A stretch of DNA of 64,000 nucleotides. Origin: Brevipalpus yothersi (taxonomy: Eukaryota; Arthropoda; Arachnida; Trombidiformes; Tenuipalpidae). The DNA lies in assembly GCA_003956705.1 (NCBI GenBank), contig QZCP01000838.1:68291-132290 (forward strand), in the 5' to 3' direction. Every line of letters starts with the position of its first letter. Position 1 is the stretch's first letter. The notes beneath the pieces were generated by a model. It did no database searches and had not been told where the DNA came from. It was given only the letters and a program-made list of their open reading frames with translations. Both the position numbers and the translations under genes were made by a program. Positions 10,280 through 22,101 of the stretch are shown here, one piece after another.

Positions 10280-10490
10280 TGTTGCCAGATAATGGTGGAA
10301 AAGCCATAGTAAACTTTGACCTCACTGAATTTCGAAAACTTTCTGAATTTGACCTTACTTCATATGCCGAGAAACTTTCTCAAGATACAGTTATCTGTAT
10401 ATGAAATTTCAGATCTCTGACTCATCGCAATCGAAAGTTATTGACAATTCTCGGAGGAGATATCATTATGAAACACCCTGTATATTAGAT
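10280..10490. mobile_element. solo mariner-type terminus
   Basis: The block ends in GAAACACCCTGTATA at about 10474-10488, matching the ACACCCTGTA terminus of element A. Just inside, AAAGTTATTGA is shared with the subterminal region of element A (near 2123). No transposase and no opposite terminus were found, so this looks like a stranded end of a related element. Confidence 0.5.
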
Positions 10491-11004
10491 CGACTGTAGG
10501 GTTCTTATTTTTTTCATTCTCTACTGATGGAGTGGGGAGGAAAGTTTGAGGCTATCGATTGATCTTAGCAGAAGGCAAGCCCCTTCATGACCTGTAGGGA
10601 GGTTAAGTTTTTGTCTAGAGCTTATTGCTCCGCAGATATCATCGATGAATTTAATCATCATGAAATAGGCCAAATATCTCCTTTTTTGGACTATTTTTGT
10701 TCAGTATCTTAAAGACTCCAAGAAGACGAAAATGATATTATCTCAAGCTAGAACCCAACTGGTAGCTAGTTATTATAAATCAAAGAGACTGATTTCATAT
10801 CTATCTCTTATCGTAGGCTCACTTGACTCTGATTTTTGGTCTTATCACACCTGATAAGAAAGCTTTATCAGAATCCGAGAAGAGGCAGTTCTCCCATAGA
10901 GAGTGGCTATAGTCTTTTTCTTATACACGTACCTTGAACCATTCTTATCTTTGATTAACCTGGAAAAATCAGCCGTAGGACAAATATCAGCTATCAATGT
11001 GCTA

Positions 11005-11399
11005 GATGATCATTTTATTAGTTAGGACAATATCTTGAGTATACAGCTTGGAAAAATGAGTTCAAACCTCCTTCATATCTTTTGGACATATCTGAGCTGA
11101 CGTTTTTTGGCCACGAGATAGAAAAAAGCCGATAATTCTTGGCCACCTTATCTCAATGAAAAAAGTTCGATAAGAACATTGTATCACTAACTTCACCAGA
11201 TATTTGCTCCTGATAGATGAAAATTCTGAAACAATCGGACTTATTTGGTGAGATAAGGTGGTCAAGAATTATCGAATTTTTTCTATCTCGTGGTAAGAAT
11301 GTGTCAGCTCAGAAATGCCCAAAAGATATAAGGAGGTTTGAACTCATTTTCCGTGGCTGTATACTCAAGATATTGCCCTGATTAACGAGATAATCATGT
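11005..11399. mobile_element. fold-back MITE with ~150-bp inverted arms
   Basis: The left arm (about 11005-11157) and right arm (about 11249-11399) are reverse complements at high identity. Shared blocks include CAATATCTTGAGTATACAGC, GAGTTCAAACCTCCTT and CGATAATTCTTG. The loop between them is about 90 bp. No open frame of significance lies inside. Long paired arms with a short unrelated centre and no coding capacity fit a miniature inverted-repeat (fold-back) element. Its autonomous partner is not evident in the window. Confidence 0.85.
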
Positions 11400-12047
11400 C
11401 ACATTTTTCAACGTGGTTAGAAATTCATTGATTCGCTAGATCGCTTGGTTAGCCACAAATTCTCTTCTCGCTTCTGTTCGACGTTTCCAGATATATACAT
11501 GGTAGTTTCATACAATCCAGAATAATTCATCCTTAGATTCATCTCATCTATGAGAATCGATGACCACTAGCAATGGGGCCCCCATCTTCATTCATTTCGA
11601 ATGATCAAATGCATAAGATTTGCTGGAATCCTGAGGATGAATACCTGATTGAAATTTCAAGTGAAGAATATAGGGTCAACACTGTGAATTCCGCTGATAG
11701 CCTCCTAGCCAGTCTAATTATCACATCTACTCGAAGGCTCAGACCTGTAAGAAATATTGGTCACTTCATCGGACTTCACTCCAGTTTCTCACCGCATTCA
11801 ATCATTGGTACTTGTGTCGAGTACGGCGAAACTCGATGCTCAGTTACGAGAGCATCGCAATAACAGATGCAAAGGTCAGTGTATTAATTCAACCTGAAAA
11901 AATAATCATTTTGAAGGGGAGGATGGATAATATGACGAAGCTAACTGTCAATTGCACCAGAACGAAATCAATGCTCAACGAATTAAATTTTCAATCTTCA
12001 TTGGGATCATGAGATAGAGGTTTGATGCAGCTCATTGATGTTTGACT
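11400..12047. other. no gene recognised
   Basis: An open frame of 96 codons at 11573-11863 (plus) reads as possible protein but has no recognisable motif and no clear splice or start context. Nothing else is supported. Confidence 0.3.
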
Positions 12048-13386
12048 TACACACAACTTCAGAATAAAATGTAGGGGGAAATTATCACATTGTGATAAGG
12101 TGACCACTTATCAGAAAAAGGATCGAAGAGAAAGCTCATGGAATGATATGGAATGATGTCATCCAGAATTAGTACATTGTGGCTTCAAGATGAGGTGTTC
12201 ACCAGTTCAAAAAAGAATGAAAATTATTGAACTGTGGACACTTAATTTTAATTGTGGACAAATTAGTGATCAATTTGGTATGTTCTACTGAACTCTCTCT
12301 CTTACCCTTTCTTTTTGTTACTCTCTCTCTTCCTGTCTCTTATTCTTACCACAAACACACACACATCAATTTTCGACACCAATTTCCGTCATCAATTAAG
12401 GCATCGATAAGAGAACTGTTGAACGTTATGTGATTCAATATCAAGGAGTTGGACATGTTGAAGTTGAAAAAGTAAAGGCCGAAAGAAGAAGTTGGATTAT
12501 GAACAAATCATTGAGATGGTTGAGTTCGTGCATCTGAACAATTTTATAACTTTTGGAGAAATTGTTGCTCATTTTGCCAATCAAGGTTTCCCTTCTGTCT
12601 CAGCTGTTTCAGCAAGTCGATATTTAAAACAGAGAGAATTATCAAACAGAATTGCATCGAAAAAAAAATCTAACATATCAAACGAAATTAATGAGAATTA
12701 ATATGGCCTGTCTAAACTCATCCATCCCTATTGAAGCCCTGAGAAGAACAGTTTTTGTCGATGAAATCACAATCGATACAAAATCGAAAGCCCAGAAGTA
12801 CAAACAATTCAGGGACAACGTTACAATCCCCGCAACATTAATTGGTACGAGTTACGCAACCCAAAAAGTGTTAGTTTTGTGTGCTGTTTCACCTACGTTT
12901 TTGTTGGGCCAATTTTTGCAACTCAGGGACGATTCAACGCAGTGAAAAGCCTAGATTATCTAAAAAATCATCTGGTACCATTTGCATGGCAACATTATGG
13001 ATTCGATTTTTTTTGCTGCATGGCAATTGTCCATCGAGCACTAATTGTTCAAGAATTTTCGAATATAATGATACGTGAGCGAGTGATGCAACACCCATAT
13101 TATTCAACGAATTTGAATCCGATCGAGCATTTAGGAAGTTTTCTCGAAAAGAAGATCCGAAAAAAATTGGTCAACTTGGTACTTCCTGTCAATGTCAACT
13201 GTTTTCAATAATTCAAACCAATTGGTTTCAATTTAATTATAAACCCTGGCTACTTCATCCTCTTGTCGGCTCTTTACCAGAGCGCTATCTAAGTGGGATT
13301 TCAAATTGTGGTGATATCACCCAATATCGAGTGTGATTGTTAAACTTGATAATTTTCCCCTACATTTCATTCTGAAGTTGTGTGTA
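12048..13386 (+). mobile_element. decayed Tc1/mariner transposon C
   Basis: TA at 12048-12049 and 13385-13386 bounds ends that are inverted copies over about 40 bp: CACACAACTTCAGAAT on both sides, then near-identical AAATGTAGGGG...AATTATCA. Between them the plus strand encodes a transposase broken into several frames. The termini differ from those of the elements at 1-2171 and 4588-5978, so this is a third Tc1/mariner lineage in the first 14 kb. Confidence 0.9.
12225..13180 (+). pseudogene. Tc1/mariner transposase, spliced and multiply broken
   Basis: The N-terminal helix-turn-helix is split by what looks like a real intron: KIIELWTLNFNCGQISDQF ends at 12277 before GTATGT, and after ATCAATTAAG (12400) the frame resumes IDKRTVERYV. 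The join restores a continuous HTH. Further on there is a frameshift near 12487, an intact first acid (FVDEITIDTK near 12755), another shift near 12880-12900, and LNPIEHLGSFLEKKIRK near 13110, which keeps the final Glu. The second catalytic position reads HGNCPSS instead of the usual DN, so the Asp is lost. At least three lesions plus a missing catalytic residue make it dead. Confidence 0.8.
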
Positions 13387-15599
13387 TATCAAGGCTCACT
13401 CATTTGCTCGAAAAAAAGAGGAAATACCTCAGAACTTTCTACAAGCCCTCATCGCTCATCTTAACTAGCCTAGTTCAATTTTTTACAATAGAAGCTAGCA
13501 GCTTGCAAAGGAAGTGAATGGAAAGTATCATGATATTCTCACTTTAATTCTTGTAGGAAAGATCCATTCTCTTTCCAGCTTGGAACCAAATGATCTTGGA
13601 AGTTATGTTTGAATATATTTCCACAATTTCATCTCGATCAACCTGGAATCATAGCTGGTGAAGATTTCTATCAGTAATGGAGATATTAGTAATGTACGGT
13701 CGATCACTGATTGATGAATAGAAGCTCGTTTTTGAATTGTCGCGCTTTGTTCGGGTAATGAGACTATTTCTAAAGTTTCAACAAAGTTTTATTCAGGATT
13801 TTCATGTTGAACACTCTCCATAAGCTTCTCAACTTCAACTGATCGATTTCTATCAAAAATATGTGTAGGCTTAAATCTCTATCAATGATCCCCATCAAAC
13901 GTGTCTAGTTCGGTGATTTTCTTTCTGACTTCAGGCTTCCTTGCTGATGCTTTACTCTGTTAGTGATTCAATTTTCGTGAAAGTACGCTTGTCAATGATC
14001 TTAAATCAGAGCTGGAGAACAATTCAGTATGCATGCATATGATGCACATGTACATGTATTTGTAAATGAATAATAATAATAATAATTTCACCTTTTTTCT
14101 CGCAATTTCTCATCATTTTACGATCCTCCTTATCGTCTCGCGCATTTCTTCTCAATAGGTATTTGATAAATTATCAGTTATTTTTCAAGCAAAAGTGTAG
14201 ATAAATTCATGCAAAATCGGATGACTATCGGAAATATGTCTCCACAGGTAGAAACGGATTGAAAGGTATGATTCCAGATTGGATATTTCTGAAAAAGGTT
14301 TCGAGAGTTTGGTTTTAAGAAAATTTTGAATTCATGGAATTTGACCAATTTTTTTCTCACTCCGATCAGTCCAGTAAAGGGAAGCTACTGTAAAATCAGC
14401 AGCCTCTCAGGGCAGGCTCAGAGATTGAATGAGATCTCTGAAGTCAGATCCTGAGTTCAAGTCCCAATCAAGATCCCCATTTCCCTGATAATTCAATCAA
14501 TTATTCATCCACCAGCTCGACTGTCTCGGATCGTACATATCAATGCTCCACAATCATAACAACAATTTTGATTGGAATCGAGTTCCGATATGTTTCTTCC
14601 ACCAAACTACATTCAAACTTAAGATTTGAATCATATACGATATCTTCTACCTTTTGAATTGAAAAATCATATTGCTCATAGAGAGATCATATCTCACTAC
14701 ATCTGATTATTTTCTCAAAGTATCAACACCAAATATTAATATTAATATTTCAAAACCAAAATCCGAACTGATAGTAACGATTTTCGTCGATTCTTTGAAA
14801 TATTTCAATGACATCGTCCTTAAACTAAAATTAAATTATTACTTCAACTCAGAACTCAGTGAACAAAGATTATCTCGAGCACTGGCAAGTTGAGATCGGA
14901 TGTTTTACTTCTTTAACGAATCATGAATCCAGGCGAATAAGAGAATCTGCTCCCCAAAATATTACAGAGCTGGAGAGATAAGGTTAAATAACTTCAAAAT
15001 TTTTCTTAAACTGAGAATTCGGAATCTATGCTACCAAGAGCGGAGGATTGAGTCCCGGTAATTATATGAGGAACTCACCTCTAATGAAGAAAAATATTAA
15101 TGATGTTGGATGGAGATGAAGTCGAGGCGTCGATAGGTAAGCGTAGAAATCCTTCGAGGCTAGTGAAATTTTTTTCTGAAACTGGTCTATCTTTGCTGTA
15201 TCAACTAACTATCCATATGTATCAGGAAAGTCCAAGTACACTGCTGTACATAGCAACCTCGAGAAATCAGGCTCACATTCTCTCTCGTGTTTCATTCGAT
15301 GGGGTTCAGAGTTGGCCGGAAAGATCAGATAAGCTGTACATAGATGATCGTATACTATTTTAAATCTGTGATCATAAGTGTGAGATCAAAATTCATTGCA
15401 GCGGACCAAATTCAGAGCTCGCGATTAAAATATAGAAGCCGAAAATTTAATTCATGTCTACAATTCTCAAGCTTCGATATGTAAGTTTTAAAGTTTCTTG
15501 GTGAAGAAAAATTTACAAAAATCCTCTGTACTGAGTTATTTTGTGTTGTTTGATAACTGGTTGAATGATGAAATTCTGGGGAAAAGTTCAATTTTCGAG
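13387..15599. other. no confident gene; (TAA)n at 14069-14087
   Basis: AT-rich DNA with a short TAA repeat. A frame at 15100-15363 (plus) begins MMLDGDEVEASIG followed by a donor-like GTAAGC (15136) and could be a first exon, but no partner was found. A B-box-like GAGTTCAAGTCCC lies near 14453 without a convincing tRNA fold. Confidence 0.3.
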
Positions 15600-16130
15600 C
15601 ACGTATTTCTTCTCAAGATCTGACGGAATAGCATATGATTTCCAAAGAGGAGAATAATTGGTTATCCCTGAGATGCGAATGAGCAATTGATTATGGCAGT
15701 CTTGTGATCTTGATGCAGAAAATTCAATTAAAACTTCATTTTCCTCTAAACAAAACTTCCTGAACTCATCAGATCCGTTATTCCAAAGTTAGTCGTAAAA
15801 ATGAAGGTGATTTCAAGTTCAATTCATGGATATTGGCATTGATAATTGCTTGCGTTTTTCTCCAATACAAGTTTTTGATCGGTGATTTTTCCCAAGTAGA
15901 AATCATTTGACTCCAATTTTTATTTTCATTCTTGATTATAGCAGTCTTGTTATTTTGATCCAGAAAAATTCATCCCAAAACAACATTCTCCTCTTAGCAG
16001 AGCCTCATAAACTTGTCAGATTCTTAATTTTGAATTTCTGTTCAGAATAATAATAATAATAAAGAAAATTTCAAAAAACCTCAAGTTCAATCCATGGATC
16101 ATGACATTTCATTGAAAAAATGTATCGGAA
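15600..16130. repeat. degenerate ~245-bp tandem repeat, two copies
   Basis: GATTATGGCAGTCTTGTGAT at 15689 recurs as GATTATAGCAGTCTTG at 15934. The following ~90 bases align at roughly 70 percent by eye (AAAACTTC, CTCCTC/CCTCT, ACTTGTCAG/ACTCATCAG). CAAGTTCAATTCATGGAT recurs as CAAGTTCAATCCATGGAT. A further fragment with CAAGTTCTTGAT and CAGGGAGAAATCATATGACT lies at about 16680-16745 and matches the 15865-15910 part. This is old tandem duplication or a diverged dispersed repeat. No function is visible. Confidence 0.6.
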
Positions 16131-18922
16131 GATGAGTATAAAAGAGTTCAGTTAGAGCTATCACCATTAGTATCAACTTTCTACTATGTAATCTAGATAA
16201 CAACTGATCAGAAGTCCCTAGAAGTCATTCATAGAATCACTTTTCTTCGAATGACTCATAGTAATTTTTTTCATGATCATCTCCTATGATGAGACCATCA
16301 TGACCTTTATTGCTCGGCTGACAATCTTAAAAATCTTATCTTCTCCTGACTGAGACACTTCTGGTTGATTAATCGGATTGTATCTATACTGATGAGCTAT
16401 CCTTCCAATGATGAAATTCTTCGAACAAATGGCAGGTCAACAGAAACGAAAAAGTTGGTCTTGTGTCATGAGTCTTAAGTTTCCAATCAGACTCAGCTTT
16501 GACTTCACCTTCTGAAGTATTAAAACACAGATGTGCTCATCTTATCAGCACATGAGTGATGAAAATAATCTGATTATTTTGATTGGAAACCTTTTCTATT
16601 CAGTGAGATTATACAGTGTAGTATTAGAAAATCAAAGTAGTAAAATATCCATATATCTCAAGCAAATTAACGATCGCTTGTGTTACTCTTCAACGCAAGT
16701 TCTTGATAGTAGGTTTTTCCCAGGGAGAAATCATATGACTTCTATCTTTCTGATCGATAGAGATGACGAATTTTGCAAAACATTCTATAAAGATTATTGT
16801 TGTGACTATGAGTGTAGTGCTGAATCTAGCGGTCATTTTCCTTTGGGAAGAGGTGACAAGATGAGAGAGATGTTCTAGAGAGCAGTTGAATGTGCTGAAA
16901 AGGAAGAGAGGAAAAGATAACCAAAGATTCTGTAAGATGTTATATCGGAAAATTATGCACCAGTCACTAATGACCAGTGGTAACAATCAGACCCTGATAA
17001 GAAAAGAGAAGGGGTGAAGACAAGAGTTGTCAGTCGGTGAATTGAATGTAGAGCTGATCAAAGCCTTTCGAGTACATCATCATTGGGCATACACATGCAA
17101 ATGATGATCTGATGTCCATTAGATGACTGCCATAGGAAAGAGGAATTGAGTGGATGGGCTGGGCTCAGAATAATGAGATGTCCCCAAAGAAAAATGCTTC
17201 ATACTCGTTGTTCGAATTCAGCCCATACACAGAGGCAATTCATCCATCTAGAAAAAGGGTCTTGGGTAATGATAGGAATACTTTTTTCTGATACTATTGT
17301 TACATCTTCTGAAATGTATGTCATGTGTGCATGTTATATCCAAAGTGCATGTCTCTTTGTGAGTTAGATTCGTTTCTGAAATTCTAAAGTTTAATTTAAG
17401 ATCATTTTTGTGGGATAAGTTGAATTTTGTGAGCAATAATCATTGTCAATATGTATTTTATTCAGTCAAAATTGTATGGCTGAGCATATGATTGTATCGA
17501 AAAATGTCCGGATAAGAAAATAAAGTCCTCCTCATACAAGTATACAGGTGTAAGTCTAGCATACATGTACTCTTAGTTGATCAATGTCTCTAGCGTAGAA
17601 GTTCATCTTTCTTTGGATGACTTGAATATCAGTCTCGCAGCAGAACATTCCAATGAGGATCCAATGCACGATGAGAAGGAAAAACAAGGAGCTCATATGG
17701 ATAAGAGCATAAGAAAACAGTATCTATGTGAGAAGAAGAATCCATTGTTTTTCTGGAGTGTATCTGATGGAAAAGAAATCCACTAGATCAAGCATTTGCG
17801 AATGATCACTTCTCATTCCAGTACAGAAGGAGAAGGCAAAAGAGCAGAGGAAGAAAGATGAAGATGCACAAGTAATTAGATTGTTGTTGCTTTACGGGCA
17901 AAAGTAATCTATCGGTTGATTTGGGAAATGTGTGAGAAACGAAGAGAAGAAACAGTTTGAGAGAAAGAGAGAGAGAGAGAGGAAAGATGTGATGCCATGA
18001 TGATGAGTCTGAAGGAATCAGTTTTGATTAGATGACTGAAATTAGCTTGCTCAAGCAGTGACCACACTTGATCCATTTGGAATCTTCTTGAATCCACCTC
18101 TGAGCTCAGCATTCTCTTCTCCTCTTACTCACATTTCTCATCTCAGGAATCATCATCGCCTTATCATCTTGCTTTTTCTCTTCCTATGATCCATCTCATT
18201 GGATTTAACTTGGACTGCATGACGAATACTGTCGAAATTCCTTCATTCCTTATCGATGAGCTCAATGTCTTCTGGGTATGAGCAAATCAAGCATAAAATA
18301 ACTGAGATGATCATTCAGTTCAAGCTCGAAGCTTGGCTCGTCTGATAATTGGTGTGTATGAATACACTCATGGACATGCACTTTTCACCTTCCGCAAGCA
18401 TTCCATTCGAGGACTAAGTCTGGGATATTCTTTGAAATATTAGTGATGTCCAAAATGATCAGAATATGAGTTTTTCTTACTCATCTTAGTGCTGTTGAGG
18501 GCTTTTGAGGGGACCAAAAAAAGCGACAATGGTGTTATCAACACATTTTGTCGTCGATATTTGTGTTATTATAGAAGCTTCCTCTATCAAACCCTCAAAT
18601 TAGGGATTTATCTTGATGAGCCATGGATTCGGCCGTCGAACACATGGCACTTAACTGAATAAAATTTAATTCTGATTTTCTCGCATCTCGAGCAATTCAT
18701 TGATGGAGGTAATAATTTCTTGTAGCTCTCCAGGGATTAATAATTGTTTTTCCTTCTTTTTCCGAGATATTTTTTCAAAGGTCTCGAGATTTTTCGGCGT
18801 CATTTTCGACTAAAGTTTGAACAAGAACTTGTCTCCTGAGTAGCAAGTAGACTAATTTTCAAAGCAATATCTTTGCCAACACAACACCAATTTCTCATAG
18901 CCAAAAATATATTGATGTACGA
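16131..18922. other. no confident gene
   Basis: Open frames at 16531-16878 and 17577-17786 (plus) lack motifs and gene context. A short GA tract lies at 17960-17982. Nothing else is supported. Confidence 0.3.
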
Positions 18923-19168
18923 TTAAAAGCTTAAATTAAGTACTCTCCCCAGAATTTTTCGGTCACAGTCAAGCTTAAGGTCTGATGAGTCCTGAAAAGA
19001 TGAGGATTCTGTTTCTTGTGGGATTGTAGAAAAAATTTTGGCGCGAAGAGTTGCTCCGAAGGGCAATTTATCCATGAAGAGGATTAGTGGAGCTGATGCT
19101 GAGTAGAGTGCTATGATGAGGATCGCTTGTAAGAGAATAATGATCTTATCTAGCCAGTACTTGGTCAA
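18923..19168 (-). other. exon-like segment with one hydrophobic helix
   Basis: A minus-strand open stretch with varied codon use reads TKYWLDK, then a membrane-like segment (IIILLQAILIIALYSASAP), then a polar tail with SIPQETESSSF-like composition. It resembles a piece of a multi-pass receptor or channel, but no family motif is present and splice sites are unclear. It could be a relic. Confidence 0.22.
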
Positions 19169-21249
19169 AGGGTTCGATATTATGACACTTCAAGCTTCTT
19201 TTAATATCTCGATTCCTTCGGAAAGGACTTGATAATTTTCCATGAAAGTTCGGCCATCGTTTGCTTTTGAGGGTAATTAAAGAGGTGCTCCTCCTTCTAC
19301 TCTTTAGAGAGGCTGGGCATATAATTTCATCACTGATAGTCTCAAGATAAAGTCCAAGGTAATGCTAGCCACCCCAATCGTTCTGAAATGATTTTGATTC
19401 GCAATAAAAAAAGAGTTTAGTAGAAGGGTAAAAAATTCATATTTCATACTTTGGTGATACTAGTAGAGTGAATGTGATCTATCTCAGAGTCCAAAAGACT
19501 TATCAGAAGATTTCGAGATCCATCTCCAGATTCGGTTTCTCGTGTTTCATGTATTTGTGTTAATGTTGCAGTAGTGTAAAGATATTACAATCTATTCAAT
19601 TATTAGTATCAACAATATATCATACGATAGTTTCTATAACAAAATGAATGAATACTTTGGTCAACTTCTTTGACTGTTGAGTCATCCAACAATCCATGTA
19701 TAAAAATCGTAACAATTGAATCTCTTCTCATCAATAATACAGTAGTTAGCACTCTAGTAATAATGTGTGGCTCAATGAATTTCGGACACTTTTTCTTCAG
19801 ATTAGTTCGATACAACTTCTCTGATCTTTGAAACCTTTTTTTGTCAATTGAAAGCCTCATTTATCCGTTTAATTTATGACTCAAATATTACTTATGATGA
19901 TCTGATCTTTTTCTTCATGATGATGAATTGAACTATTTTACGGTAGGTATCTTACTTGGCTTGAGTAGGAACTGGAAGCTTCATGTGTGTACCTAAATTT
20001 TTCGATCCGAGAGGGAACAACCCAGACTGATTGGAGAAAGGGCGAATTAGGGCTAAAGAAATTATTTTATACAGTTCAGAAAACAGCCGCATGATTCTTT
20101 GGGATTACTAGGACGCAAGTTACATGGAATGACAATCCGCAAGATGAGGTAAAATAAGACAGATAAGGAGCGCGATTAATTTGATATTAATTATTATTAT
20201 CCATGTTTAAAAGGGTGAATGGAAAAATTTTCAGAGATCATCTATGCGATCAACAGCGCAGCTATGTATAAGAAGAGCATATTCAACCTATTTCGAATGG
20301 CAATATTTTGTGCTATGGACGGCCTGGTACAAGGGACTTACATGTATTAACCTCCCAGGTCCTTGAAAGAAGAGTGCACAAAACGAGATGAGAGAGAGAG
20401 AGATTTCTTCATTCCGTTTGTTTTCTTATATCAAAGCTCATAAATACATTTGCATAAGAAATGAATACTCTGTTTGTGTGCGTATATCCATGAGTAAAGA
20501 GATGAGATGAGATGGGAGCAGGAATAGTGGAGAAAGAAAAAGATGAGAATAATTTGAGGGAATAAGCAACTGAGATGCTACCTTCCACCCATCCTTTTCA
20601 AGCATAGAGTGTTCGACGGAGGATCAATACAATCATCAGCGTTTAAGATGCTGGGGATGAATCATAGATGTGGGACTGGAAGGGAGAGAAAGAGAGAGCG
20701 GGAAAATAAAATGAAGCTGATGGAGAGAAATAGAGAAAAAGAAGATGAGAATTCATATTGAACCTCAGGAAAGAGCTTTGCGGAAGCTTTTGAAAAAAGT
20801 GAATCTTATCAGCCTCCTTTTCATTGCTCTCCTCCATCATACATTTTATCTTCTCCAAATTTTCATTTATGGAACAATGAAAATGACGAGAAGAACAACA
20901 TATTCATCATTTCAAAGCACTATCAAGCTGCTCTTTTCTTCTTCTCCTTCTTTTCCTACAATAATAATCATCTCTCCCTCCCCCATCCTCCTTTGCATCC
21001 CGAACATTGTCTCTTTCCTGCTTCATTCTTCTTCTTTTTTTCACTTGATCCAATATTATTCACTTGTATAATGTCCACGCGAATTTATCCCCCCCCCCCA
21101 ACATCAGCATCCCGCAGTATCACACACTATCCAGCCAGACTGAAAAGTGATAATGTCTCAATGGATGTAAGATTGATAGGGTGCATCAAAAAATGAATGA
21201 TATTCATCACATTTGCATTTCTGTTCATTATAACATGTACATTATCTTA

Positions 21250-21251
<2 letters not shown>
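19169..21251. other. no gene recognised
   Basis: AT-rich DNA with small GA/CT-rich patches (20391-20403, 20685-20700) and a short poly-C (21091-21100). The minus-strand frame at 19609-19860 has no motif. Confidence 0.35.

Positions 21252-21312
<61 letters not shown>
21252..21312. repeat. (CT)n microsatellite, ~30 units
   Basis: An uninterrupted CT array on the plus strand. The Ser-Leu peptide across it is an artefact. Confidence 0.95.
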
Positions 21313-21314
<2 letters not shown>

Positions 21315-22058
21315 GCCTTTCTTTCTTTACTAGCCTCATCTTTCAGGTCTATTTCACTCTTTTATTCCCTATCAAATCTGAAAGGCCCCCATCTCACTCA
21401 TCCCATAATGTGTATAATCTTTTTTTTCTCTCTCTCACTCACTCTACAGACACTTTTCTCTTCTTCCTCTTTCACCCTGAATCATGTGCACTTATGAACC
21501 CTAAAATTATTCCAATATGTAATCATGGCCTCCAATTTGGATGGAATTGATGGTGAGCAGTCGAAAATGGAGAGAGACATAATAGAGCTTATGTGTAAGA
21601 GGGGCGCGTGAAAAGCTTTACTGGATGTGTAAAAGAGATGTATCAGAATTTTATGCCACTTTAAATACGAGCATTTCACTTTTTAATGCGGAACTTGAGA
21701 AACTTATCCAACAACAACACATTGTGCACAATCTTTTTGCACAGATTTTGTTACATTTGCTGGAGATATTTCAGCGAATTACTTGATTCTTATATTACTC
21801 TGTTTTCAGATCTCTCCTGTTGAAGATGAGATCAGATTTACCAATTGAAATAAAATATTATGCTCATTCATCCACCCAAAGATTCACTCAAATTGTTTCC
21901 GAATACTCGCTCAAAGTAATCAAGGAATGATTCTCCAACAGACTTAGATGGCAGAAATTATTGCTGAATCTGCTAATGTTCTACGGATTACTCTCTTGAG
22001 CATATTATTGAGCCAAATGATGATTGCAAGGCTCCAAAACCGTATCTTACTATCGTGT

Positions 22059-22059
<1 letters not shown>

Positions 22060-22100
<41 letters not shown>

Positions 22101-22101
22101 A
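22060..22101. repeat. (GA)n microsatellite
   Basis: A GA array with one AAGA interruption in the middle. Confidence 0.95.
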
